Assembly (NCBI GenBank): GCA_963832965.1
Contig: CAWHVW010000005.1
Coordinates: forward strand, 372,001 to 436,000
Origin: CAWACP01 sp963832965
GTDB taxonomy: Bacteria > Acidobacteriota > Terriglobia > Bryobacterales > Bryobacteraceae
Reading direction: 5' to 3'
DNA: 64,000 nucleotides
In this document: positions 1 through 7,745 of the stretch, piece by piece
Layout: every line of letters begins with the position of its first letter
How positions within the stretch are numbered: position 1 is the first letter of the stretch
Notes under the pieces: model-generated
Databases searched by the model: none
What the model was told of the DNA's origin: nothing
The model's input: only the letters and a program-made list of their open reading frames with translations
Position numbers and translations under genes: made by a program

Positions 1-705
1 CAGTGCGGCGTCCCGAGGATTGGGGCCAAGCGCCGCCTCTTCGAGGGCCTTCATTTGCTGCCGTACTTCATCAGGCCACGAGGAAGATTCCCGCGAGAGC
101 GCCGCCACTGCCGGCTTCAGCGTTGCGCTATCGCCCGTTTTCGCGGCCAGACGGGCAACTTCCAGCAGCACCGCCGGATTGTCCGGCTGCCGGTCCAGTA
201 TCTTCTTCAGGAATGGAAGCGCGTCGGCATCGCCGCCGCCGGCCTGCCGCTCGGTTTCCTCCGCCAGCGAATAGAGCGCCTTGACGTTGGTCTCATCAAG
301 TTCCACGGCGCGCCGGAAATGCTGGATGGCCTCCGGCAGTTTCCCGCGCTTGCTTTCGATATCGCCCAGGTAGAACTCAATCTGGCTATTGTCGGGTGCC
401 AGGCTGCGCGCCTTGTCCATGTTCTGCCAGGCCGCCTCGAACTCCTGCTGGCGAACGGCCAGCAGACCCAGGTCAGCCCATACGGCGGGCTCTCCCGGCG
501 CGATTTGACTGGCCCTTGTGAGATCGGTCTTCGCGCGGACATCCTCGCTGCACTGCAACGCGGACAGCCCGACATTGAAGGAATGGACCAGTTCGCGATA
601 TTCGTTCGAGCCAGGCTCGGGAAGTCCGGAGTGGGGTGTGCAGGAGGGTAAGACCAGGAGCGCCGCACAAAAACAGAGTGCGCCCGCCCTCATGGGAACT
701 GCCAT
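1..705 (-). CDS. TPR-repeat lipoprotein, 3' end beyond window
   Basis: This open frame of 235 codons runs off the left edge, so the C-terminus is missing. The start at 705 gives a hydrophobic leader ending in L-P-S-C near residue 22, a typical lipobox, so the product should be a membrane-anchored lipoprotein. The rest is helical with TPR-like spacing, such as the segments beginning AVWADLGLLA and QIEFYLGDIE, and alternating Ala/Leu/Tyr positions. TPR proteins are scaffolds, so no reaction can be assigned. A second in-frame ATG at 693 is possible, but the longer start makes the better signal peptide. It is on the same strand as the small heptad protein just upstream. Confidence 0.75.
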   Translation of the reverse strand, partial: MAVPMRAGALCFCAALLVLPSCTPHSGLPEPGSNEYRELVHSFNVGLSALQCSEDVRAKTDLTRASQIAPGEPAVWADLGLLAVRQQEFEAAWQNMDKARSLAPDNSQIEFYLGDIESKRGKLPEAIQHFRRAVELDETNVKALYSLAEETERQAGGGDADALPFLKKILDRQPDNPAVLLEVARLAAKTGDSATLKPAVAALSRESSSWPDEVRQQMKALEEAALGPNPRDAAL

Positions 706-723
706 TGTAGTGGCTTCGCGCCG

Positions 724-897
724 TCATTTCTCCAGCAGCGCGAGAATCTTCTCCTGGTTCACTATGATCGTATTCAGGCTGGCCTGGTTCCTCAGTATGG
801 CCGCCTGGTTCTGCTGGATGATCTGCTGATTGGTCTTGATGTCCTTTTGATTTTCAAGGATGAGCTTTTGGTTGGCGAGAATGTCGCTTTCCGGCAT
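724..897 (-). CDS. Small heptad-repeat (NQ) coiled-coil protein
   Basis: This 57-residue protein is made almost entirely of seven-residue units that begin with Asn-Gln: NQKLILE, NQKDIKT, NQQIIQQ, NQAAILR and NQASLNT follow one another with no gap. It then closes with IIVNQEKILALLEK. Leu or Ile recurs within the units, as expected for a short coiled coil that oligomerises. There is no signal peptide or membrane segment. I chose the internal ATG at 897 because the 15 residues before it, from 942, do not fit the repeat. The function is unknown. It lies 18 bp upstream of the TPR lipoprotein and may share its transcript. Confidence 0.6.
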   Translation of the reverse strand: MPESDILANQKLILENQKDIKTNQQIIQQNQAAILRNQASLNTIIVNQEKILALLEK

Positions 898-999
898 TGT
901 ATTGTTGTCCCCTGGCGCGCTGCGCGCACACGACTTTGACATCGCAAACGCAGCGTGGTGCCCATTCTAGCCGAATTGGTCCGGCCGGAGCAATAGTAT

Positions 1000-1014
1000 G
1001 TTCATATGATGAAC
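1000..1014. promoter_or_regulatory. Inverted repeat in divergent intergenic region
   Basis: GTTCAT and ATGAAC form a perfect 6-bp inverted repeat with a 3-bp spacer, between the leftward heptad gene and the rightward membrane/FeS operon. A TTGACC at about 1043 could be a -35 box for the rightward operon, but I see no convincing -10. It could be an operator. No regulator gene is nearby. Confidence 0.25.
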
Positions 1015-1109
1015 GCCCCATCATACAAAACCACTATTGACCTCTGCCCACCCCTCCATGGTAAGTATTGTTGACCTGGTGAACGTTCCGGGAGGGACGA
1101 CGATAATCT

Positions 1110-1712
1110 ATGGCTGCTTCAAGTTCAAGCCTGCCGGTGGGCATGGCCTCGGTCGCGGGTCCGAGCTTCTACGACAAGTTGAATAGTCAATGGCACGAGC
1201 GTGCGCTTCAAATCTTCATGGCGATCGTACTTGCCCATTGGGCCGAACATCTGGTTCAGGCGTACCAGATTTACGTGATGGGCTGGCCGCGCCCGCAGGC
1301 CAACGGAATTCTCGGCCTGTGGTATCCATGGCTCATCAAATCGGAAACGCTGCACTACGGCTACGCGCTGGTAATGCTGATCGGCATCTGGGTGCTCCGC
1401 AAGGGATTCAGCGGACGCGCCCGCACGTGGTGGACCGTGGCGCTGGTGATTCAGTTCTGGCACCACATCGAACACTTCCTGCTCATCTGGCAGGCCACCA
1501 CGCACCATAATTTCTGGCACAAGCCGGTGCCGTTCAGCGTTCTGCAGCTTGTCATTCCGCGCGTGGAACTGCACTTGTTCTACAACAGCGTGGTGTTCAT
1601 ACCGATGGTCATTGGCATGTACTATCACATGTTCCCGCCGGCTGATGAACCGCAGCACAGCAACTGCAGTTGCCAGTGGCATCCGCGTTCGGCGAAGGCC
1701 AACGCGGTTTGA
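1110..1712 (+). CDS. Histidine-rich integral membrane protein, unknown function
   Basis: This 200-residue protein has four or five hydrophobic segments and many histidines placed at or near membrane segments: HWAEH near residue 43, WHHIEH near 117, THHNFWH near 131, and others near the last helix. Paired HxxxH and HHxxH motifs resemble those of membrane di-metal oxidases of the fatty-acid-hydroxylase type, but I do not recognise the family. A purine-rich GGGAGGG lies about 13 nt before the ATG. The stop overlaps the start of the next gene, so it should be the first gene of a four-gene operon that includes an iron-sulfur membrane protein. Confidence 0.7.
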   Translation: MAASSSSLPVGMASVAGPSFYDKLNSQWHERALQIFMAIVLAHWAEHLVQAYQIYVMGWPRPQANGILGLWYPWLIKSETLHYGYALVMLIGIWVLRKGFSGRARTWWTVALVIQFWHHIEHFLLIWQATTHHNFWHKPVPFSVLQLVIPRVELHLFYNSVVFIPMVIGMYYHMFPPADEPQHSNCSCQWHPRSAKANAV

Positions 1713-2092
1713 TTCGGGCGCGCCTGCTGACGGCCTGCGCGGTTGCGCTTCTCTCCTCCGGGTGTCGCCGGTCCACCGGCTCGGGACACCCGGTCACCAT
1801 ACGGTGCCAGGTTGCGCCGCAACCGCCGCGCGTGGGTGTCGCAACCATAACGGCTGACCTCTCGGAGGGCGCCGCGCCGGTCACGGGAGCCATAGTAAAG
1901 CTGGAGGGCGACATGTCGCACCCAGGCATGGCGCCCGTTTTCGGTAATGCGAAGGAAACAGAGCCCGGACGATATGAGGGACATCTTCAACTGACCATGC
2001 CCGGCGATTGGGTCATTTTGGAGCACATTACACTGCCTGACGGGCGTAAACTGGAGCGGCAGTTGGATGTGAATGGCGTCCGGCCCAACTAA
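1709..2092 (+). CDS. FixH/YtkA-like lipoprotein
   Basis: I place the start at a TTG that overlaps the stop of the upstream gene (TTGA). This gives a clean lipoprotein leader ending in LSSGC; an ATG at 1670 would add an overlapping, non-signal N-terminus. The mature 105-residue domain has the beta-rich pattern of FixH/YtkA domains, including VTGAIVKLEGDMSHPGMAP and a following GRYEGHLQLTMPGDW. FixH-type domains accompany copper or cytochrome-oxidase assembly proteins. The neighbouring polyferredoxin-like gene fits such a redox or metal role, which is inference. The next gene starts at the base after this stop. Confidence 0.65.
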   Translation: MIRARLLTACAVALLSSGCRRSTGSGHPVTIRCQVAPQPPRVGVATITADLSEGAAPVTGAIVKLEGDMSHPGMAPVFGNAKETEPGRYEGHLQLTMPGDWVILEHITLPDGRKLERQLDVNGVRPN

Positions 2093-3514
2093 GTGACTGA
2101 CTTACTCCGAGTCCCGATTCTGGGGCGGTTTCTGAAATGGCGCCATGCCCGCACGGTTTCCCAGATCCCCCTGTTGGTCGTCAGCGTGTTGATGATCCTC
2201 CACGGGTTGTACGGTCCCACGCTGGCGCCGAAAAACCTCGCGAGCACGTTGAGCTGGGTGCATTTCCGGGGTCTGCTCATCCTCACCCTGCTCTGCGCCG
2301 GTAACTTCTTCTGTTACTCGTGTCCGTTCATGCTGGTCCGCAACGGCGCTCGCCGCTTGTTTCGTCCGCGATTCAACTGGCCCCGGGCGCTGCGCAATAA
2401 GTGGCTCTCGGTGGGCCTGTTCATTCTGATCCTGTTCAGTTACGAGCTGTTCGCCCTATGGTCGTCGCCGTGGTGGACGGCCTGGTTGATCATCGCTTAC
2501 TTCGCGGCCGCGCTGGTTGTGGACGGCTTCTTCAAGCATGCCTCGTTCTGTAAGTTCGTCTGTCCCATTGGCCAGTTCAATTTCGTGTCGTCGCTGGTTT
2601 CGCCGTTCGAGGTGGCCATAAGAGACCGCCCCGTCTGCGATGGCTGCCGGACGAAAGACTGCATCCGCGGCGAGCGCGAACCAAATAACGATCTTGTCGT
2701 GATCCAGCGCGGTTGCGAGCTCGCGCTCTTCCAGCCCCTCAAGGCCGGCAATATGGACTGCACATTCTGTCTCGATTGCGTCCAGGCCTGTCCGCACGAC
2801 AACGTGGGCATCGTAAGCCGGCTGCCCGCCAGCGAGCTCATGACCTCTCCAATGCGTTCCGGCGTTGGCCTGTTCTCCCGCCGCAAGGATCTGGCGGCGC
2901 TGGTCATCGCCTTCACCTTCGGCGCATTGCTCAACGCCTTCGGCATGATCACCCCTGTGTACCGCCTGGAAGCCTGGCTGGCCTCCGCCTTGCACATACA
3001 TCACCTGGCGCCCATTCTCGCGTTGCTGTTCGTGCTGTTTCTTGTTGTCGGGCCGGCGCTGTTGCTGGGGCTGGCCGCGTGGATCACGCGGATGTGGGAA
3101 GGAAGCAAGCGTGCGTTGCTTCCGCTGGTTGTTCGGTACACCTACGCTCTTGTCCCGCTGGGTTTTGCCATGTGGCTGGCCCACTACGGTTTTCATTTCT
3201 TCACCGGACTGCTCACCATCGTTCCCATCACCCAAAGCGCCCTGGCCGACCTCGGCTGGCCGGTGCTCGGCGATCCGCTGTGGACCCTCACCGGAGTGCC
3301 GCGCGCCATGGTGCAGCCTCTGGAGATCGGATTCCTGATTCTTGGCCTCGCGGGATCGCTTCTGGTGACCCACCATCTGGCCATCGAGGATGCGCCCGCG
3401 AAACCGATGCGCGCCTTTGTGCCGTGGGCAACCGTCTGCGTGCTGTTGTGGATTGGGGCGCTGTGGTTGATCTCGCAACCTATGGATATGCGGGGCACTT
3501 TTATAAGCGGATGA
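2093..3514 (+). CDS. Membrane 4Fe-4S protein, NapH/NosR/CcoG-like
   Basis: This 473-residue protein has about ten hydrophobic helices with cysteine motifs on loops between them: FCYSCPF near residue 74, CKFVCP near 153, CDGCRTKDC near 179, and a classic CTFCLDCVQACP near 223 that should bind a 4Fe-4S cluster. This arrangement is typical of NapH, MauN and the membrane part of NosR, which move electrons across or along the membrane. It starts with GTG directly after the previous stop, so translation is coupled. The C-terminal half has more helices and a histidine-rich stretch (HIHHL). The electron acceptor is not evident; no nitrate, nitrous-oxide or methylamine enzyme gene is nearby. Confidence 0.75.
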   Translation: MTDLLRVPILGRFLKWRHARTVSQIPLLVVSVLMILHGLYGPTLAPKNLASTLSWVHFRGLLILTLLCAGNFFCYSCPFMLVRNGARRLFRPRFNWPRALRNKWLSVGLFILILFSYELFALWSSPWWTAWLIIAYFAAALVVDGFFKHASFCKFVCPIGQFNFVSSLVSPFEVAIRDRPVCDGCRTKDCIRGEREPNNDLVVIQRGCELALFQPLKAGNMDCTFCLDCVQACPHDNVGIVSRLPASELMTSPMRSGVGLFSRRKDLAALVIAFTFGALLNAFGMITPVYRLEAWLASALHIHHLAPILALLFVLFLVVGPALLLGLAAWITRMWEGSKRALLPLVVRYTYALVPLGFAMWLAHYGFHFFTGLLTIVPITQSALADLGWPVLGDPLWTLTGVPRAMVQPLEIGFLILGLAGSLLVTHHLAIEDAPAKPMRAFVPWATVCVLLWIGALWLISQPMDMRGTFISG

Positions 3515-4014
3515 GAGCCTTCTGCACAGCTCTGCTTCTGGTTAGCTTGAGCTATCCGCTGCGCGCGCACAACGGACCGCCGTTTCCGATCATCGTGGAC
3601 AAGCGAATCGGTCCGGTCATCGTCTCTCTTTGGACGCATCCCGACATCGGCATCGGAACCTTCTGGGTGATTCTGGACCCGCCGCCCGGCGGCTCCATTC
3701 CGAAGGATCTGAAAATCCAGGTTGGCGTGCAACCGATCAATGGCCGCATCGCCGAAAGGCGCTACCGGGCCGCTATAGACGACTCCAGTGAGCAACTGCA
3801 ATACAAAGTGGAAGCCCCGTTCGACCGTCAGGAGTTCATCCACGCCCGCGTGATTTTGCAAAGCGCGCAGGGCGGCGGCGAGGCGATGGCCACGGTGGAA
3901 GTCACGCCCACCGGATTCGGCCGCTGGGATCTGGGCTTCTTCCTCCTGCCGTTTCTGGGCGCGGGATTCCTGTGGTACCGGGCTATGTCTCGGCGGCGCA
4001 GGCCCGCGAATTGA
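3511..4014 (+). CDS. Secreted/membrane-anchored protein of the FeS operon
   Basis: The ATG at 3511 overlaps the previous stop (ATGA), which decides the start over a much longer shadow frame. The 167-residue product has a signal peptide, a beta-rich domain with many prolines and valines, and a C-terminal hydrophobic helix (about residues 138-155) followed by an Arg-rich tail. It is therefore probably a periplasmic domain anchored at its C-terminus. I do not recognise the family. Its position suggests a partner of the FixH-like and iron-sulfur proteins. It ends 7 bp from the convergent AhpD-like gene. Confidence 0.6.
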   Translation: MRAFCTALLLVSLSYPLRAHNGPPFPIIVDKRIGPVIVSLWTHPDIGIGTFWVILDPPPGGSIPKDLKIQVGVQPINGRIAERRYRAAIDDSSEQLQYKVEAPFDRQEFIHARVILQSAQGGGEAMATVEVTPTGFGRWDLGFFLLPFLGAGFLWYRAMSRRRRPAN

Positions 4015-4021
4015 CCTTCGA

Positions 4022-4603
4022 TCAGGCCTTGCCCGCGGCGGACGCGGCAGCCTGTAGATCGTCGATCAGCTTCATGTAACCAACCGACGCCACCGTTGCC
4101 GCCCGTTTGCGAAAGCCTTCTTCGTCGTCGCGTGGCGCCCATGTGGCCAGGCCGTCTACATAGCGGTTGAACATGCAAAATGCCGCGGCGATGAGCACCG
4201 TATCGTGAATCTCCAGATCGGTAGCTCCTTCGCCCTTCGCGCGCTCCACATCTTCCGCGGTAACGTTCTTGCCCCCGCGCTGTACCCTTCTCGCGATTGC
4301 CAGCAGTGCTCGAAGCTTGCCCGATACCGGCGCATTGTCCGGGTCGCGTTTCACTTGTTCCACCAGCGCGGCGTTGCCTTCGAGATGAGCCTCGGCGAGC
4401 GCGCCATGAGCAGTCTGGCAGAAGTAACAATCGTTGAGCGAGGACACGTAAGTGGCTATCAGCTCCCGCTCGGCGCGAGTAAGTGTGTTCTCGTCATGCA
4501 GAAGAACCTGCGCAAGCTGGCTCATGGCGCGGGCCGTATCCAGCCGGAACGCGAACAGCCCTCTTATCCCTGGCAGCCCTTCCTGCAATGGAATATGCGG
4601 CAT
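4022..4603 (-). CDS. AhpD-fold (carboxymuconolactone decarboxylase-like) protein
   Basis: This 193-residue protein is the last gene of a five-gene operon. It contains the AhpD signature NDCYFCQTAHG near residue 57: a CxxC pair with a following His, usually used for peroxide reduction or proton relay. The second conserved block, EIHDTVLIAAAFCMFNRYVDG, is almost identical in two paralogues upstream, with some variation. AhpD-type proteins reduce peroxides or decarboxylate small acids, and the substrate here is unknown. The start follows the upstream stop by only 2 bp, indicating cotranscription. Confidence 0.85.
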   Translation of the reverse strand: MPHIPLQEGLPGIRGLFAFRLDTARAMSQLAQVLLHDENTLTRAERELIATYVSSLNDCYFCQTAHGALAEAHLEGNAALVEQVKRDPDNAPVSGKLRALLAIARRVQRGGKNVTAEDVERAKGEGATDLEIHDTVLIAAAFCMFNRYVDGLATWAPRDDEEGFRKRAATVASVGYMKLIDDLQAAASAAGKA

Positions 4604-4605
4604 GG

Positions 4606-5178
4606 TCAGTCTCCTTTTCCGGTCTCCGTCAGAATTCGCTGAATCGAGTTGGCGTACCCGTCGCGCGCGGTGATGGGTGCGCGTTGCCGGTAGATGTCGA
4701 GGTCGGTGGGCGCCCAGGTTCCCAGCCCATCCACATACCGATTAAACATGCAGAACGCCGCGGCGATCAGCACGGCATCGTGGATTTCCATGTCCGTAGC
4801 CCCGCGGGATCGCGCTCGCGCAATGTCCTCGCTCGTCACTTCTTTGCCGCTTCGTTGCACCTTGCCGGCGATGGCCAGCAGAGCTTTCAGCTTCTCCGAT
4901 ACAGCCGCGTGTTCCGGGTCCGTCTTGACATCGCGGACAAGCTGCTCGTTGTTGTCCAGATGACAGGCCGCGACGGCCCCGTGCACCGTCTGACAGAAGA
5001 AGCAATCGTTCAGGGATGACACGAGGGTGGCGATCAATTCACGCTCCCCGGGCGAGAGAGAATTCGCTCCCCGAAGCAGAACATCGGCAAGCTGGTTCAG
5101 CGGTTCGGCCGTTTCGGGCCGGAACACCATCAACCCGCGGATACCGGGCAAGTCTTCCCGTACCTGGATATGAGCCAT
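4606..5178 (-). CDS. AhpD-fold protein, second copy
   Basis: This 190-residue paralogue of the preceding entry keeps the redox motif NDCFFCQTVHG and the block EIHDAVLIAAAFCMFNRYVDG. The N-terminal stretch LPGIRG after an initial HIQV segment is also conserved between copies, so the family has diverged by duplication in place. It sits between the transporter gene and another AhpD-like gene. The pair of cysteines and the distal His remain, so it should be catalytically competent. The specific substrate cannot be read from the sequence. Confidence 0.85.
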   Translation of the reverse strand: MAHIQVREDLPGIRGLMVFRPETAEPLNQLADVLLRGANSLSPGERELIATLVSSLNDCFFCQTVHGAVAACHLDNNEQLVRDVKTDPEHAAVSEKLKALLAIAGKVQRSGKEVTSEDIARARSRGATDMEIHDAVLIAAAFCMFNRYVDGLGTWAPTDLDIYRQRAPITARDGYANSIQRILTETGKGD

Positions 5179-5196
5179 TTCGTATTCTCCGTCAGG

Positions 5197-6432
5197 CTAT
5201 TCGTTGGCGTTCGTGAACGTCATTTTATATCGGGGCAGCAGCAACAACAGCGACGCTGCGGCAAGAGTCGCCACCGAGAGCTGCAGAAGAAGAGTGCGAT
5301 AGGAGCCGGTGATGTCGAAAGCGCGTCCCATGATGATAGGGCCAGCCGCGCCCGCGATCGCATAGGCGGTCCAGGATAAACCGTAAAACGTCGAGAACGA
5401 TTTCAAGCCGAAGTAGCGGGAAAGCAGGTACGGCGTGACGTCGCCTTCGCCGCCCATTCCGAAGCCGATCAACGCGGCCGAAGTGATTCCCATACTCAGC
5501 GAATTGGCTCCCGCCAGCAGAAAGGTCCCCAGCGCGGAAATAGCGAAAAGAAAGAATGCTACCCGAGGCGCGAAGAACCAGTCCAGCAACCATCCCGTGA
5601 TCAGCCTGCCGGCCAGAATCGCGCCGCCCATCGCCGACACCGCAAAGGCCGCTCTTTCCGCCGAAATCCCGCGGTCGGTCAGGAGCGCCGACATATGCGT
5701 AATGGCGCCGTTCTGGCTGATGGAAATCAGAAACAATTCGGCGATAATAATCCAGAAGATTCGGGAACGTACCCCTTCCGCCACGGAAACGCCACTCGCG
5801 GACGCCGTTCGGGACCTTTCGGCGCGGGGTCGCTCACGCACCCGCGAACCAAATGGCAACCCGATCACCAGAACGCTCCCGCCGAGAATCGCGAACGATT
5901 CCCGCCAGCCCACAGCCCGAATCAGAGCCTCGGCGATAGGCGGTAGAATCATCGCGCCCAGCGCGCCGCCGCCGAGCAATATTGAAAACGCCACGCCGCG
6001 ACGCTCCTGAAACCACGTGGTCAGTACCCTCGAATACGCCAGATGCGCGGTCCCGTTCCCAACGATGCCGAGGATCAGAAAAATCGCGTAAAGGTGCCAA
6101 AGGTGCGGCGTAAGCAGCGAAAGCGAGGCGAACGCGCAACCGAAAACCGCCATGCATGGAAGGATGATGCGCCGCGCCGGATAACGGTCCAGCAGCCAGC
6201 CAAGCCCCGGTGAGCAGGCCGCAACCGCGAGCGCCGCGATGCCGAACGCAATCGAGACCGCCTGCCGCGACCACCCGAATTCCGCCGCCAGCGGCTTCAG
6301 GAAAATCGCAAAGGTATATATGAAAAGTGACGCGAAGCTAACCAGCACGCAGGTGGACGCCGCGGCCGCCACGCGCCACCCCGGGTAGCGAATGCCGTGC
6401 TCGTTAACTCCGGATGTGACGGCCGGCTGCAA
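5197..6432 (-). CDS. MFS transporter
   Basis: Twelve hydrophobic helices with the MFS pattern are visible, including GWLLDRYPARR after helix 2 and a GGGALGAMILPP stretch in the first half. The frame stays open up to 6840, but that upstream part reads as antisense of the neighbouring gene. The start must lie after the upstream stop at 6446: I use TTG at 6432, with an alternative CTG about 12 bp earlier next to an AAGGAG. The closest style is the OxlT/monocarboxylate-type MFS proteins, which is tentative. It lies among four AhpD-like genes, suggesting import of the acid they act on, or export of its product. Confidence 0.8.
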   Translation of the reverse strand: MQPAVTSGVNEHGIRYPGWRVAAAASTCVLVSFASLFIYTFAIFLKPLAAEFGWSRQAVSIAFGIAALAVAACSPGLGWLLDRYPARRIILPCMAVFGCAFASLSLLTPHLWHLYAIFLILGIVGNGTAHLAYSRVLTTWFQERRGVAFSILLGGGALGAMILPPIAEALIRAVGWRESFAILGGSVLVIGLPFGSRVRERPRAERSRTASASGVSVAEGVRSRIFWIIIAELFLISISQNGAITHMSALLTDRGISAERAAFAVSAMGGAILAGRLITGWLLDWFFAPRVAFFLFAISALGTFLLAGANSLSMGITSAALIGFGMGGEGDVTPYLLSRYFGLKSFSTFYGLSWTAYAIAGAAGPIIMGRAFDITGSYRTLLLQLSVATLAAASLLLLLPRYKMTFTNANE

Positions 6433-6445
6433 AGCAGGTACCAGA

Positions 6446-7075
6446 TCAGTGCTTCTCCTTACGAATATAGCCGTTGTGCGCCAGATGCCGTCCCTGCCGC
6501 TGGTGGGCTTCCTCGGACATCTCGGCCACGCCCGTAGCCGTGATCCATCGATTGTAGAAATTGAAAAGCGCGCAGGTGGTGATGGCGTAGTAGATGGCTT
6601 CGTCGTCCCATCCAGCCGCGCGCACGCGTTCCACATCGGCTCCGGTAATGCCCGGCAGCTCACGCGTAACCTTCGCGACGAAGCGAAGCATCGCTTTGTC
6701 TTTTTCATCGAGTGGAGAGGTCTCGAGATCGTGCAGGACGCCTCGAACAAGCTCCTTGCTCCCAAGCAACTCCGCTGCCGCCGCCGCATGAGCACGGGTG
6801 CAGAAGCGGCACTCGTTGAGGCTTGAAGTCCACGCGGCAATCAGCTCGCGCATGCCCGGGCTGATGGTCGACGGCGTGCGCAGAACCCCGTGGCTGAACG
6901 TGGAGAGGCTGTCTGTGAACGACGGTTGAAACGCGAACAAATCCCAGATTTTCGAGTACTCGGCATTACGTGCGCGGGCGTCGTCGACCAGGTCCTTGTA
7001 AAGGCCCGGCTTGAGATTGCTCTCGACGCCGGGCAGATAAAGCGGCTTCTCGCCACCAGCTGGTGCGCCGGACAT
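6446..7075 (-). CDS. AhpD-fold protein, divergent copy
   Basis: The start at 7075 gives a 209-residue protein; the longer open frame from 7228 runs through the upstream gene. The motif NECRFCTRAHA near residue 81 keeps the CxxC and His, but the second block reads YYAITTCALFNFYNRWITATG, so this copy is more distant from the other three. It has a longer N-terminus (about 35 extra residues) before the core. It starts 4 bp after the upstream stop and is followed within 14 bp by the transporter, so it belongs to the same operon. Confidence 0.85.
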   Translation of the reverse strand: MSGAPAGGEKPLYLPGVESNLKPGLYKDLVDDARARNAEYSKIWDLFAFQPSFTDSLSTFSHGVLRTPSTISPGMRELIAAWTSSLNECRFCTRAHAAAAAELLGSKELVRGVLHDLETSPLDEKDKAMLRFVAKVTRELPGITGADVERVRAAGWDDEAIYYAITTCALFNFYNRWITATGVAEMSEEAHQRQGRHLAHNGYIRKEKH

Positions 7076-7079
7076 GTCT

Positions 7080-7640
7080 TTACCGGCCAGCCGCCGCGGG
7101 TTCCGATGCCCGCACGTATCCTTCGCTCGCCATGCGTGAGCCCATCTCGTCGTAGAGCTTCTCGTCCCTGGGCGTGAAGGTGGCCAGCCCGTCCACGTAG
7201 CGGTTAAACATGCAGAACGCGGCCGCAATCAGAACAGTGTCGTGAATCTCCAGGTCAGTGGCGCCTTCCGCGCGGGCGCGAGCGACATCCTCCGATGTGA
7301 CGTTCTTGCCGCCCTCTTGCACCTTCCCCGCGATGGCCAGTAAAGCCTTTAGCTTCGCGCTGACCGGCGCGCTCTGATAGTCGAATCGAACCGCATCCAC
7401 CAGGCCGTAGTCGCCGCCAAGATGATGCGCCGCTGCCGCGCGATGGCTGGTCTGGCAGAAGTAGCAGTCGTTGCGCGTGGAAACGAAAGTGGCGATCATC
7501 TCCCGTTCCCCGCTGGTCAGCGTGCTTGGGCCGCGCAGCAGGACTTCGGCCAATGCTCGCATCGGCAGTGCCGTCTCCGGGCGAAACGCAAAGCCGCTGG
7601 TGATTCCCGGCAACCCTTCGGGCAATTGAATATGCGGCAT
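7080..7640 (-). CDS. AhpD-fold protein, first gene of operon
   Basis: With the start at 7640 this protein begins MPHIQLPEGLPGI, matching the N-termini of the 4022 and 4606 copies. The frame from 7679 adds 13 unrelated residues. It has NDCYFCQTSHR near residue 57 and EIHDTVLIAAAFCMFNRYVDG further on. It is the promoter-proximal gene of the five-gene operon. In the 105 bp between it and the receptor stop upstream I see no clear promoter boxes. Confidence 0.85.
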   Translation of the reverse strand: MPHIQLPEGLPGITSGFAFRPETALPMRALAEVLLRGPSTLTSGEREMIATFVSTRNDCYFCQTSHRAAAAHHLGGDYGLVDAVRFDYQSAPVSAKLKALLAIAGKVQEGGKNVTSEDVARARAEGATDLEIHDTVLIAAAFCMFNRYVDGLATFTPRDEKLYDEMGSRMASEGYVRASEPAAAGR

Positions 7641-7745
7641 CCCAGTTCGAGTGTAACCGCCAGGGGGGCGGACACTCAATACTTGAAAAGAACTAACCGG
7701 GTAGCAGGCGCCTGCTGAACCGCGACGGTGACGGAGCGGCCAACG

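Noticed and set aside
55..651. 198-codon plus-strand frame at the left edge
   Set aside because: It is antisense to the TPR lipoprotein frame, which has a lipobox and TPR pattern; high GC content opens such shadow frames.
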